Shown here: piece after piece, positions 10,611 through 21,200 of the stretch | How positions within the stretch are numbered: position 1 is the first letter of the stretch | Layout of the letters: every line of letters begins with the position of its first letter | Notes under the pieces: model-generated | What the model saw: the letters and a program-made list of their open reading frames with translations, nothing else | Told to the model about the DNA's origin: nothing | The model's database searches: none | Origin: Alternaria dauci | Lineage: Eukaryota; Ascomycota; Dothideomycetes; Pleosporales; Pleosporaceae | Assembly (NCBI RefSeq): GCF_042100115.1 | Contig: NC_091275.1 | Location: forward strand, 186,001 to 250,000 | DNA: 64,000 bases | Direction of reading: 5' to 3' | Program-made: the position numbers and the translations under genes

Positions 10611-12110
10611 TCACCCCAGCCCCCTCCTCTCCACCCCACCCCGTATCCCCTCACCCCTCACCCTTCCCCTGCCTCTCCTAACCCGCCTAAGCGTAGCCGT
10701 GGCCCCATCCAAAAACGTCTCCAACCCATCATACACTTCCTCACACAGCTCACTACTCCTATTCTCCATCTCCTCCACCGCCGTCTCGACAACCTCATCC
10801 GTCTGCTCCCTAAACCTATCCAGTTTCTCGTCAACCACCTCGCCCAGCTCACGGATACAATCCTCCTTGATAGTATCGACACTGATCTTGTGATCGGCAA
10901 CCACGTCTTCAAAGTCGCCGTCAGCTTGGTTGCGCAGGATACACGCTTGTTCGTTTGCGTCGTCAAAAATGGTCGTGAGGTGCTGCTTGGCTAGCTCGGT
11001 TAGACGGTCGGTAATGAGGGTGCCGAGGGAAGAAGCGGCGGGGTGTGAGGTCGGAGTTGTTGCTGGCGGAGGCGAAAAGGATGGCGAGCTTCGGGGTGCG
11101 AGACAGTTGTGGAGGATATCGGGCAAGATGGTTTTGAGGATGCCGGGTAACATGCCCTCGACGAGTGCGGGGAGCTGGGCCTCGACCGCCCTGTTGATTG
11201 CCTCTTGGAAGGCAAGCGCGGCGGCAGCCTCCAAGGAGGTTTGTGGATAGCTGGATGGTGCAGCTGTCTTTTCCTTGGGTGAGCCAGCGGATATGTGAGG
11301 GGGGCGAGGGCTAGGTGTGGCTGTCGCGATTTCAGTCGGCGAGCCGGGGTCGTACTGGTGGCGCTTCGAAGCCGGAGATGGGGACAGCGAGGGCGTAGTG
11401 GCTGCGTGCAGCGTGTCAATGTTGATCGAACAGCCGGTTGGGGCACGGGACGACTTACCATGTCTGGACCGCTTTCGCGATGCGTCGGTGTCTACCGCCT
11501 TCGTGTACGCAGGCGGAGCGACATCCCGTTCTTCAGCGGCACTAAAATCTGTCCAATCTACATGTCTACATCTGTCATTGCCATCTGGAACGCCAGCGAA
11601 CAGGCTCGGCTCTCTCAAAAAGCGCTCGAGCGGTTCACGGTTATCCGTGTGCACCCAGTTGTAGTCGAGCAGGATCTCAATCTCTGTCGCTTCGGCGAGC
11701 TTGAGCAGCTGGTGGAAAGGCGCCTCGAAGCCACTTTTCGCCGCCAGGGCACCAGAACCATACGAAGGGGGACACCGGATCCTGCAGGGTTTCGCGAGTG
11801 CGAGAGTCAACACCCTTATCTGCGGGTTCCCGGCGCGCGCAATTGAAGCCAGCTGGTGCTGCGGGGGAAGCGTGGTGGCAGTCTCGAGCGACGTTGCGCC
11901 ATGTGTCAAATCATCAGCATCATAGGTCAAAGTAAACGTCTGCGCATCGTCAAAGCCATCAATAAAAGTAGTGTATTGGAGATAGAAGCTGATCTGCAAC
12001 GGCGCATCGCAGTACTTTGCACCTAAAACACAGCACGACTGTGCCGCACCGTCCACTCGTGCGCTCGCCAGCACAGGAACACCTTTCTTGGAGACAAGAT
12101 AGCGGACCAT
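10611..12110 (-). CDS. Fungal protein of unknown function with C-terminal helical region
   Basis: The ATG at 12110 gives 499 residues; an in-frame GTG lies five codons upstream. I do not recognise a family. Residues ~1-200 look folded (beta-rich start, MVRYLVSKKGVPVLASA, then a Trp/Tyr-containing segment ILLDYNWVHTDN). Residues ~200-290 are Ser/Pro/basic and probably disordered. Residues ~300-480 are Ala/Leu/Glu-rich and helix-prone, coiled-coil-like, ending in an Arg/Gly-rich tail. Two splicing options are visible. An in-frame 57-nt segment (11402-11458) begins GTAAGT and ends GCAG, so it may be a skippable intron. A 114-nt GTGAGT...GCTAAAC...TAG intron (10501-10614) would replace the last codons and extend the protein to 10281. 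Resemblance to fungal transcription-cofactor-like proteins is only impressionistic. Confidence 0.6.
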   Translation of the reverse strand: MVRYLVSKKGVPVLASARVDGAAQSCCVLGAKYCDAPLQISFYLQYTTFIDGFDDAQTFTLTYDADDLTHGATSLETATTLPPQHQLASIARAGNPQIRVLTLALAKPCRIRCPPSYGSGALAAKSGFEAPFHQLLKLAEATEIEILLDYNWVHTDNREPLERFLREPSLFAGVPDGNDRCRHVDWTDFSAAEERDVAPPAYTKAVDTDASRKRSRHGKSSRAPTGCSINIDTLHAATTPSLSPSPASKRHQYDPGSPTEIATATPSPRPPHISAGSPKEKTAAPSSYPQTSLEAAAALAFQEAINRAVEAQLPALVEGMLPGILKTILPDILHNCLAPRSSPSFSPPPATTPTSHPAASSLGTLITDRLTELAKQHLTTIFDDANEQACILRNQADGDFEDVVADHKISVDTIKEDCIRELGEVVDEKLDRFREQTDEVVETAVEEMENRSSELCEEVYDGLETFLDGATATLRRVRRGRGRVRGEGIRGGVERRGLG

Positions 12111-13198
12111 TGTGCGAGAGCTCACTCACAGGAAATATCCCCCTTGCAGCAATGCGACAGCAAGGGAAACCCTCCCACCCGGGCTTTGGACGCGCTGGAG
12201 GCGAAGAGCAGCCCTGACTCTGCTGTAGATTGACGGTAAGATGATGGCGGGTCTAGAAGACAGGTGCAATGTAAGCACGTGAACTGCTGTCCCCGCTGTG
12301 TTCACGCAACCCTCGTCTGCTTGAGATACACCCCTCTGACGCGTAAATCGCCGGCGCGTGGGCAGTAAGCCGACGACGCCGTGCGCACGTCAAAGGTCCT
12401 TGGAAGGACGGTGCACTGAGACTAGGCGGCAGGTGGGCAAAGACAGGACGGATGAGAGCAGCTGACGCGAGACAGCGGGTTGATTTGGCGATGTCAGGTA
12501 GCGAGTGTTGAGATGGACGGGGAGGTGGGCAGTGATGTGGGTGGGTTGGCGTGAAGTCGCGTTCAAGGGTGCTGACGGTGGGCGCGGCAGCCTGCGGAAG
12601 CGGAATTTCTCATCCTCCGGCTGCCTACTAACCACATTTGGACTAACTGCAATCTTACCCCCGCTGCACAGCTCTCACGGAGCCCCAACATTGATGCGAT
12701 ACATGCGTGAACAGCGTAGACGATATTCAGCTCTGAACCCTCAAGCTGACAGCACAGGGGCGTTTAGTGTGATCATTGCGATAACAGCGTCAGCTATAGT
12801 ATACTCCGCATCTTCATTCTGTTGACGCCCAACATAACGTCGGCGACATGCCTTTCCTGGATATGCGACCATCTCAACCGCTTTCGTGACCCTTTTATCG
12901 TTCCACGGGTACTGCACCCGTTCGTGAGCGGCCCATCCGCAGGGTAAACCTTGGCGCTGAGTACGTGCATCACAAACTTGATGACATGGAGTGGAAACAA
13001 GGCTGCACGTGCCCCGGCGCCGAGGTCGTGATCGCCGCCGCCATCCTAGTCGCGTCGATTTCTGCACAGCCCTGACGCGCCGCTCCGAGCTCGCCCCATA
13101 CCACATCCGCATCTCCATCAGGGTCCTCTGTCTGCCACCAGCCCAAATTCGGCCACAAATTTGTTGAGCTGACGTGAAATTAATCCTCAAACAAGAGA
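12111..13198. other. Divergent intergenic region
   Basis: About 1.09 kb separates the start of the minus-strand unknown gene from the start of the methyltransferase gene, so both promoters should be here. Several short frames exist on each strand, but none has a domain, signal peptide or convincing splice pattern. No RNA gene was recognised. Confidence 0.4.
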
Positions 13199-14736
13199 AT
13201 GGTGTCTTCGGTAGATGGAAAAGAGGACTACGACCGCGCGACGGACAGATTCTTGACATGGTTCAAGGACGGCGGCGGCGTCTTCCAAGATGATCTGCTC
13301 GAGATCCAAGACCTGCGGGCCAAGGACGCGGGTCGAGGGATAGGTGAGGCCCTGAGGAATCGTACGTTTTGCGTTCTAGACTGTGAGGCTGACTGTCGGC
13401 AGTTGCGAGGAAGGACGTGCCAGAGGAGACCACGCTATTCACTATACCCAGAGATCTGATCATCAGCCAAAACACATCTGATTTGCCGCGTAAGCTGCCC
13501 AAGGTCTTTGATACGTTGACCGATGGCGACGCGGATGATGAGGCGGATGCGCTGGATCCGTGGACATCGCTCATTTTGGTCATGATGTACGAGTATCTGC
13601 AGGGCGATGCATCGCGCTGGAAGCCGTATATCGATATCCTGCCGACCACGTTCGACACGCCCATCTTCTGGTCCGAGGCCGAGCTGGAAGAGCTCAAAGG
13701 AACGTGTCTGTCGACAGAGAAGATTGGCAAACAACAGAGTGACGACATGCTGCGATCACAATGTGTACCCGTCGTCCAGCAGAACGCGGACGTCTTCTAT
13801 CCCGACGGAGCCCCACGGTTGAGCGACGAAGAACTACTTGCTCTCGCGCATCGCATGGGCAGCACCATCATGTCGTATGCGTTTGACCTTGCCAACGAGC
13901 ACGATGAGGAGGACGAAGAAGAAGATGGTTGGGTCGAAGACCGAGAAGGCACGACGCCGCTCGGTATGGTACCCATGGCGGATATACTCAACGCCAACGC
14001 CGAGTTCAATGCGCACGTGAACCACGGTGACAATCTTGAAGTCACGTCGCTCCGCCAATCACTACCAGCTGGCTCCGAGGTACTCAACTACTACGGTCCT
14101 TTGCCGACATCTGAGCTGCTACGTCGCTATGGATACGTGACGTCCGAACACCACCGATACGACGTCGTAGAGCTACCATGGAGTCTTGTCCGCGACGCTC
14201 TCATCCAGGAACTTGTTGTCCCAGAAGAGATCGTCGCGAACATCGAGGTAAGCAGCCCGTACGCATCTCCGAACGATACACACTGACCGCGACCGTAGGC
14301 CAAGCTCGAAGAGAATGACGAGCTAGAAGAATACTTCATCGTCGAGCGCGACTCTGGCGAACCGGATTCTCACGGACAACTTACGTACACGCCTCAACTC
14401 CGCGAGATATCGCAGGAGCTCGAGGAGCAATTCCAGGCTGTGCTCAAACTCCTTAAACAGGACCATCCCGAGCTCGTTGCTGAGAAACGGAAGCGGGGAG
14501 AGGTATTCAACACCGTCGTCACGAAAGCTTTGACCGCGAAGCTGGCGCAATATCCGACGTCGATAGAGGAGGATGAGAAGTTGTTGGAGGGTGGGAACTT
14601 GGAAAAGAGACGGCGTATGGCTGTTGAGGTTAGAGTCGGTGAGAAGAAGTTGCTAAAGGAGGCGCTGGCTTTGTTGCAGGGTGGCCAAGATGATGTTGAG
14701 GGACAGGCAGGGAAGAAAGCGAAGCGCAAGGCGTGA
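13199..14736 (+). CDS. RKM4: SET-domain protein-lysine methyltransferase, RKM4/SETD6-like (three exons)
   Basis: Exons 13199-13343, 13403-14247 and 14299-14736 encode 475 residues. Intron 1 (59 nt) runs GTGAGG to CGGCAG with branch CTGAC. Intron 2 (51 nt) runs GTAAGC to CGTAG with branch CTGAC. Both splices restore family sequence: GRGIV then ARKDVPEETTLFTIPR (~46-65), the N-flank of the split SET domain. Further SET motifs are MVPMADILN (~237-245), which is diagnostic of the SETD6/Rkm4 group, and NYYGPLPTSELLRRYGYV (~277-294), the cofactor-binding and pseudo-knot end. A helical C-terminal substrate-binding region follows, ending in a Lys/Arg-rich tail. Yeast Rkm4 methylates ribosomal protein eL42; the same role is likely but not proven, and Rkm3 is the closest alternative. 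The linker DEEDEEEDG (~217) is acidic and lineage-specific. Confidence 0.85.
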
Positions 14737-15063
14737 GCTGCCCGATGTAAGTTTTTGTGGAGACGGAATCGCGTTCCATGTGTGAAGAGCGCTAGTAGTG
14801 CTCGTGGTTGTCTAAATACCTTGCAGTCTATCGTCCCGTTATACTCCTCGCCTTGCCCGACTCTATCCTCTCTACCTGCTCATTCACACCCCTACAGTTT
14901 CTACTCCTATCACTCCTGCACCACAATATCCAAGTTTTCCAGGGTTAACATTTGACAAAAGAGGAAGCCCGCGAAACCTTGGATGGCAGTCAGTCTTGCA
15001 TCTTGTCTGAAAAATACATGTCCAACTCACTGGCTTTGGTAGTAGATTCAAGAATCTCTAGCC
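14737..15063. terminator. Convergent 3' flanks of methyltransferase and RALF-like genes
   Basis: This 327-nt spacer lies between two convergent genes and should hold both 3' UTRs and polyadenylation signals. It is pyrimidine-rich around 14830-14900. No coding potential was recognised. Confidence 0.35.
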
Positions 15064-15279
15064 CTAATGGGCGCATCGGGTAAGGACAGAGCATCCCCGA
15101 GTATATACGTTTGCCGGAACCCTACCAGGCGTGTAACAATACTGAATACTGCTTCCTTTCCTGGAACAGGGAATCGTGTTGGCCTTCAAAGCGTCGTACG
15201 AGATGAAGGTAATCTCGCCAGTTTGTGCTGCAGTCGTAGCCGCAAAGATGGCGAGGAGGATGACTTGGGGGATCTGCAT
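15064..15279 (-). CDS. Secreted RALF-like cysteine-rich peptide
   Basis: A 71-residue single-exon gene with an ATG at 15279. Residues 1-19 (MQIPQVILLAIFAATTAAQ) form a clear signal peptide. The mature part carries the hallmarks of plant rapid alkalinization factors: an ISY motif (26-28), IPCSRKGSS (36-44) matching the RALF VPCSRRGAS block, and YTRGCSVLTRC (59-69) matching the Y-x-RGCS-x-ITRC ending. Four cysteines (38, 48, 63, 69) are spaced C-x9-C-x14-C-x5-C, the plant pattern with two extra residues in the middle loop. RALF homologues are known in some plant-associated fungi, where they can act on the host FERONIA-type receptor and raise extracellular pH. That role here is inference from similarity. 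No propeptide or dibasic S1P-like site precedes the domain, as in other fungal forms. A TATA element lies ~95 nt upstream. Confidence 0.85.
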   Translation of the reverse strand: MQIPQVILLAIFAATTAAQTGEITFISYDALKANTIPCSRKGSSIQYCYTPGRVPANVYTRGCSVLTRCAH

Positions 15280-16370
15280 TGTTGGATGAAGGTGGTTTGT
15301 AAGATGGAGAAGCCTGAGAGAGATGTGATGTTTGTGTTGGATGGGGATGTAACTGAGGACTCTTGTGCCTCTTATATAGTACTCTGTTCTCCTATACGGA
15401 CATACTTCGTCTTGACTCTCCTAATGTCCTTAGTTTCTTTGTTGCCCGTCCCCAAAAAAAGTGTCTAGACTTAGCTGAAGGTGGTTACCGCGAGCATTGG
15501 TACTTGAGGACTACAGCCAATTTTCGACTTGGCGTACTAGTTGTTACCCTGCGTAGGGCCGATTTGAGAATGATCTGCACAACGTATTCTGCTTAGTGCT
15601 AAGGTTCGATGGTAACCTGCTCACACTTTCGTAACCAGCAATCAACACATGTATACACGTGCTTGCATACTCGGACACAAAGACGGTACGAGAAAATGAC
15701 TATAGTAGGTACATTCTAGGAGATTTCTGCAGCATTCTGCTAAAGAAAGACATCCACCTTGTTCTTTTTCTGCATTCTAGTAGCCGGCGCGACTTCACAG
15801 CCGTCTTGGAGGAACTAGTCCACTTACTACCTCGTATTCCTGTATTCCTAGCTTGTCTAGCTTGCATATATTCTTCGTCGTGTTGCTTGGGCTTAGACTT
15901 GGCTCTAAAACAGCCCCAATCTGTATAAGCTTGTATGCCTTGACTGCCTCATGTCCCGTCCACGAAGTGTGACCGATATTGCTTCAACTAAGGCAACCCC
16001 CGTGTGTTCAACAGAGTCGGCGACACGATTAGCCAGCGGAAATGCCGTTCTACCCATGTTCATGTTTCCGAGTGAGATAGGATCAGTCAGTCAGCTTATG
16101 CTCGTGTCATCTCCGTTGACGAACTTCTCGGTTTTGTGATCAGGAGCCTTGATCCATTTGCTTAGAGTCTCACGTCTACCCTCAATTTGGTCAAAGAATT
16201 CCGTCATGCCACGCAAGGATTTATTCGTTAGAATGAAGAAGCGAAATATTGAACGTGCTTCTGGGCTAGTGTTGACTTTGTTACAGCACTCATGGCTGGT
16301 CAGAACGTGTTTCGATGTATAGCTTGCTTCATCATGAGTTTGAAGATTTTGTTAGTTGTGGTTGACAATC
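15280..16370. other. Promoter side of the RALF-like gene and unassigned sequence
   Basis: About 1.1 kb between the RALF-like gene and the compartment border. Beyond the TATA box there are only short frames. On the minus strand, 15950-16140 reads LANRVADSVEHTGVALVEA, which looks protein-like but has no start, stop or splice context; it may be a relic. Confidence 0.3.
15371..15378 (-). promoter_or_regulatory. TATA box of the RALF-like gene
   Basis: TATATAAG on the minus strand, about 92-99 nt upstream of the ATG at 15279, is a well-placed core promoter element for this short secreted-protein gene. Confidence 0.5.
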
Positions 16371-16676
16371 TCATTGGTAAAGCGACTGTGAGATTGGTGG
16401 GTAATAGCGATGTGAGTAGGTAAACGTAGCGGGAGAACTCTGGAGCAATACGAAGTCGTTCTGCCAAAACATCTTTCGTTCCCGTCCTTCCTCTAATGGC
16501 CTGGGAGCCGGGCCTTCGCCACTTTCCGCCAAATGATCCTCGTAACTAAGCCCTTCCTCTCCCTCGACCCACAACATGACTGGAAGCGATGGAGAGATGG
16601 GCTCTATTTTACCGAAGAACCCTTCGAAAAACACCCTGGTATCGGTAGTCATCTCCACGTCGTCTCCTTTAGCCAT
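16371..16676 (-). CDS. Small hypothetical ORF at the compartment border
   Basis: An ATG-initiated frame of 101 residues (MAKGDDVEMTTDTRVFFEGFFG...), acidic in the middle, with no signal peptide, membrane segment or known motif. It lies directly beside the AT-rich block that starts near 16750, so it may be the intact 5' part of a gene truncated or diverged on its 3' side. Chance is the alternative. Confidence 0.3.
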   Translation of the reverse strand: MAKGDDVEMTTDTRVFFEGFFGKIEPISPSLPVMLWVEGEEGLSYEDHLAESGEGPAPRPLEEGRERKMFWQNDFVLLQSSPATFTYSHRYYPPISQSLYQ

Positions 16677-16891
16677 AAGTATGTCTTCCTTGTGTGTTTG
16701 GAAGTAGACTTGTCAACAATCAAGCTAAGCAAGCTGGGTACCCCAGCTTAGCTTAATTAGTAGGTACCTCTACCTTAGCTTAGCTTAATTAGCTTAATAA
16801 TTAAAATCTATAAGCTTAGCTTATTTAGCTTATTTAGCTTAAAAACAAAGGGGTACCCCTTAAAATAGCTAAAAAAGGGATAGTATAGGGT

Positions 16892-16988
16892 ATTACTACG
16901 TAGTCTTATTACTACGTAGTCTTATTACTACATAATATTATTACTACATAATATTATTACTACGTAATATTATTACTATATAATCCTA
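16892..16988. repeat. 16-bp tandem repeat with TACGTA palindromes
   Basis: About six tandem units of roughly 16 bp, alternating ATTACTACGTAGTCTT-like and RIP-altered ATTACTACATAATATT-like forms. Each intact unit contains the palindrome CTACGTAG. It sits 150 bp inside the border of the AT-rich block, after AGCTTA-rich low-complexity sequence (16730-16850). Confidence 0.7.
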
Positions 16989-17038
16989 TTTATCTAAGAG
17001 GTACCCCTTAGCTATTATATAGCTATTAATTCTATTAA

Positions 17039-17270
17039 TATAAGGGGTAGTTATAAGTAATAGTATTTACTTTATACTATAAGAGAATAGTAGGGGATAG
17101 CTTTATATTCTAATAGTATACTAAGGAAAGTAATAATAATAATTCTTACGAGTCCTCCTACGCGTAAAGTATAGATTAAGAGTAAGTTCCTTATCTATAA
17201 AGATAATAAAAGAAGTAATTATATTAGGACTTTAGTACCCTTCTAGGTAAGCTATATCTTATATATTATC
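17039..17270 (-). repeat. Solo or truncated LTR of gypsy family B (reverse orientation)
   Basis: The reverse complement matches the two 232-bp LTRs at 45599-45830 and 52067-52298 over their whole length, with RIP-type differences, and has the same 232-bp length. The adjoining C-rich run after 17270 resembles the complement of a polypurine tract, so this could be the 3' LTR of a largely lost minus-strand element rather than a true solo LTR. No target duplication was found. Confidence 0.65.
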
Positions 17271-17580
17271 CCCCCTAGGCCTTAGGGATAGGGCCTATAG
17301 TATTATCTTATATTATATTACTAAGAAATTTTAAAACTAAGCCTAAACTATCCTAGTGTATTTAGAAGTCTCTTTTTACCTATAATACCTCTCTATCTAT
17401 CCCCTATATTACGCTATATATATACTTATATCCTAGGTTCTTATTAACCTTAACTAACCTAATAGAGTAGCTATACTACCTTAACGTCCCTACTATTATA
17501 ATTACTACTAATACTACCTAGAGATTAAGCTCTATTATATTATAGTAATTATATTTTAAGAGTATAAGCACTACTACTAT

Positions 17581-17652
17581 TATAATTATAGTTATAGTTA
17601 TAGTTATAGTTATAGTTATAATTATAATTATAATTAATATTTTAATTATAAT
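17581..17652. repeat. (TTATAG/TTATAA)n simple repeat
   Basis: A simple hexanucleotide-like array of TTATAG passing into TTATAA units within the RIP-degraded block. Confidence 0.7.
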
Positions 17653-17746
17653 TCCCTTTAAGTAGCTATAAAGCCTATATATTAGTAGTACTATCGCCTA
17701 AACTCCTCTATAGCTACTACGTACCTAATAGGTCCTATTATGCTAT

Positions 17747-18210
17747 TATTATATAGGGGTTTACTATACTTCTCTAAGCTTAGTCCTTTCTAAGGCGAGA
17801 TAGGTTTAAGCGATAGTCCGTAAGGTAGTGTATAGAATAATTAGGTAGAAAAGAGTTATTATTATTAACTAAGAGTATAACGATACTAATTCTATAAATA
17901 ATAGAATAACTAGTTAATAATCTATATAAGAGATAAACTATTTAAGTTAACTATAATAAGTGTAATATATTCTTATACCTATTACCTTAGGTCCTATCCT
18001 CCTTAGCCTCCCTTCTAAGGGGGAGGCCTAGGAGGGCTATAGCCTCCTAATCCTTACTAGCCTCCTAGAGGCTAGGTCTTAGCAGGATACTAATCCTTTT
18101 ACATAATCTAGGCCCTACCCTAGATCTACTTTTATCTATCGTGTCCGCCTAATAGTCTTCCTTTATATAACCTACATAAAAGGGAAGTAATTCCTTATTA
18201 CCTTATAATA
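17747..18210 (-). repeat. 3' LTR of RIP-killed family A element
   Basis: 464 nt that align with the 474-476-nt LTRs of the intact copy. The ends read TATTAT...ATAATA in place of TGTTAC...GTAACA, as expected after RIP. Confidence 0.85.
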
Positions 18211-21200
18211 TTACCCCCCCTCTTAGGCGTATTATCTTAATACCCTAGATTATTATTTTCCTACACCTAGTCTAGCGGCGGTAGTAGAGGTATAGCTACT
18301 CTAGTAGTATTATATCCTCTCTTTCCTCCTTTCCTTACTTTCCCTAACTATACCTAAGGTTTAGACTTCTTAACGCGTCTATACCTAGAACTTAACTTAA
18401 TAGCGCTAGGCTTATACTAACTATATCCACTAATAAGGGAATAAGATAACCTTTTATTATAAGTAGTGTAAGGAGAAGAATCTTTATTATTTTATAGATA
18501 CTACCTCTAGGTAGTGTATAGGCTGTATTTTAGTAAAAGCTAAGTATAGCTTATTTATAACTAAGGAAGAGTAGGAGAAGGTTAAGGCTAAAAAGTGTAA
18601 GAAGCGCTTAGCGCTTCTTTAAGCTAAGGCTAAGGTCGCTTAACTTTAGCTAGAAGTAGTAGAGACTAAGGCGTAAGAGCGAGTATTTACTAATTAAGAT
18701 TACACTATTTTAAGTCTTTAGGATCACGTGAAAGAGTAAGCTAAGGGGAACTCTACCCCTAGTATAGACTTTTAGCTAACTAAACTATCGCTACCTAGAC
18801 TATTAACTAACTTAGGCTAGTTATAGGGTAACGCTTCTTTTAATCCTTTTTCTAAATTCCTTTCTTCCTATAAGGATCTAGTCCTCTCTTCTCTAGGTGT
18901 TTCTAATAGTACTTATATACCTATAACTTATAGTTTATTAAATTTTCCTTTAGTTCCTAAGTATTCTAGCTCTCTAGCTATCCTAGCTACTTAACTAAGT
19001 ATTTCTACTAATAACTAATTTTCTATAGGTCCCTAATCTCTTTAACCTTATACTTGTCGTCTTTAAGCTCTATATTAGTAGCTAGCTTAGTATCTAGAGG
19101 TGCTCTTTCTAGGAGTTTCTTATAAAAGATAGGGTGGATACGTATACCTAGTAGGAGTTAGAGTTTATAGTTTATATTACCTATTTCCTCTAGAACCTTA
19201 AATAGTCCTACTTAGAGGTTGTCTAGTTTCTTACTTAGTTACTTAGTTTTTAAGTTCTATTATAATAGGAAAACTTTATCCCCCTTCTTAAAGGTTAGTC
19301 CCTTAATCCTTTACTTATTAGCTACCTTAGCTGTTATAAGGTTCCTGTAAGCTATATTCTTACTTAATTCTTTATACAGTTCTTATATTAAGCGGGCTTT
19401 GTTATCTACACCTACTATAATACTCTCTATATCTTTTAGATCTTAATAAGCGACTAGCTTATATCTATAGTTTATATAGTGTAGTAAGTACTTAGTCGTT
19501 ATAGACCTAGTGCTATTATAGGCTAATTATGCTATTAGTAAGAGTTTAACCTAGTTATCTTATAGCTTATTAGCGTACATCCTTAGGTACTATTCTAGTG
19601 TCTAGTTTATTCGTTCTGTCTGTCTATCTGTTTTAGGGTAGAAGCTAGTTAATAGCTTCTTCTTTACACCTAACTTTACTAGGAATATATTCTAATACTT
19701 AGAAGTAAATAGTTTATTATAGTTAGTAATAAACTCTTTAGGTATCCTATATTCTAATATTAGTGCCTTACTAACCTTATACGCGCATTCTTCTACTATA
19801 ATAGTTTCTTTAGTAGGTATAAACTTTACTCCTTTTATATATTAGCATATAATAACTAAGATTATATTATATAATCTTCTAGATCTTAGTTCTAACGATT
19901 TTAGGAGCTTTACTATAAAGTCTATTATTACGCTACTCTATAGTCTTATTAGTAGTAGTAAGGGTTATAATAGGCTATAGGGCTTATATCTCTTAGGCTT
20001 ATTTTAGTAATAAGCTAAATAGTTACCTAGGACGTCCTACACCTTTACTTATAAGCGTAGTATTATAAACACCTTTACTAAACGTCTAACTATCTCTTCT
20101 AGTAATATATATCTATATTCTAGGGACTTATATAGTTCTTTAATAAGATTTACTCTTATATATAAAGGTATATATATTTAATTACTTTAAATTATATCTT
20201 AGTACTCTTACTTATCTTATAATAGTTTATTAGAGCTATTCTTATCTAGCTTAAACTACTAGCTAGCTACTCTCTACTACTATTACTACTAAAGTATTTC
20301 TACCTACTTAGCTACCTTAGCTATCTTAGCTAGTTCTAGCTAGTTATAATATAGGGTACTATTAGGTATCTTCTTAAATATAGCGTTATATAGTTCTTTA
20401 TAACTATCTTTACGTAAGTTAGATCTCTTACTTAGAGTATCCGCAGCTCTATTAAGCGTTCCTATATAGTAAGTTATCTTAAAGTTAAACTAAGCTAGTA
20501 TCTTAGCCTATTAAACTTATTATTAGTTAAGTTTCTTTATTATTATAAAACTTACTAAGTTCTAGTAATTAGTAAAAACCTTAATCTAGTATAGTAGTCC
20601 TAGTAAATAGACTTCCTATAATTTAAAGGAATTAACTACTCTTAGTAGCTCCTTATTATAAATATTATAGTTAAGTTCTACTTTAGAGAACTTCCTTAAG
20701 TAGTAGAATACTAGTCTTTACTTCTTATCTAGGTACTATTATAATAATATAGCTCTAAGTATATAATCTAACGCGTTAGTCTTAACTTACGTCTCTTATT
20801 TTAAGTTATATATCTCTAGTATAGGTGCCTTAAGGAATATCTACTTAATTTAATTAAAAGCTTCCTAATATTCCTTATTCTATTTAAAACTAATTTCCTT
20901 CTTCGTAATCTTAGAGAGGGGTATTATAATCTTTAAGTAATCCTTAATAAACTTCTAGTAGTAGTTAGTAAATCCTAGGAAGGATTATATATCCTTAACT
21001 ATTTTAGGCGTTAGCTACTCCTATATAGCTGCTATTTTCTTTAGGTTTATCTTTACTCCCTCTATAGATATTATAAAGCCTAGGTATTCTATCTCCTTTA
21101 TATAGAATTTGTACTTCCTTAGCTATAGGTATAGCTTATATTCCTTAAGCTTCCTTAGCACTTTCTTAATATACTCTATATATTCTTTTAGTATCCTGCT

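Noticed and set aside
12741..13259. 172-residue minus-strand frame upstream of the methyltransferase
   Set aside because: It overlaps the start of the SET gene, is Arg/Ser-rich without motifs and has no supporting splice or promoter features.
15659..15928. 89-residue plus-strand frame
   Set aside because: No family, no homogeneous hydrophobic segments and a poor start context. Treated as non-coding.
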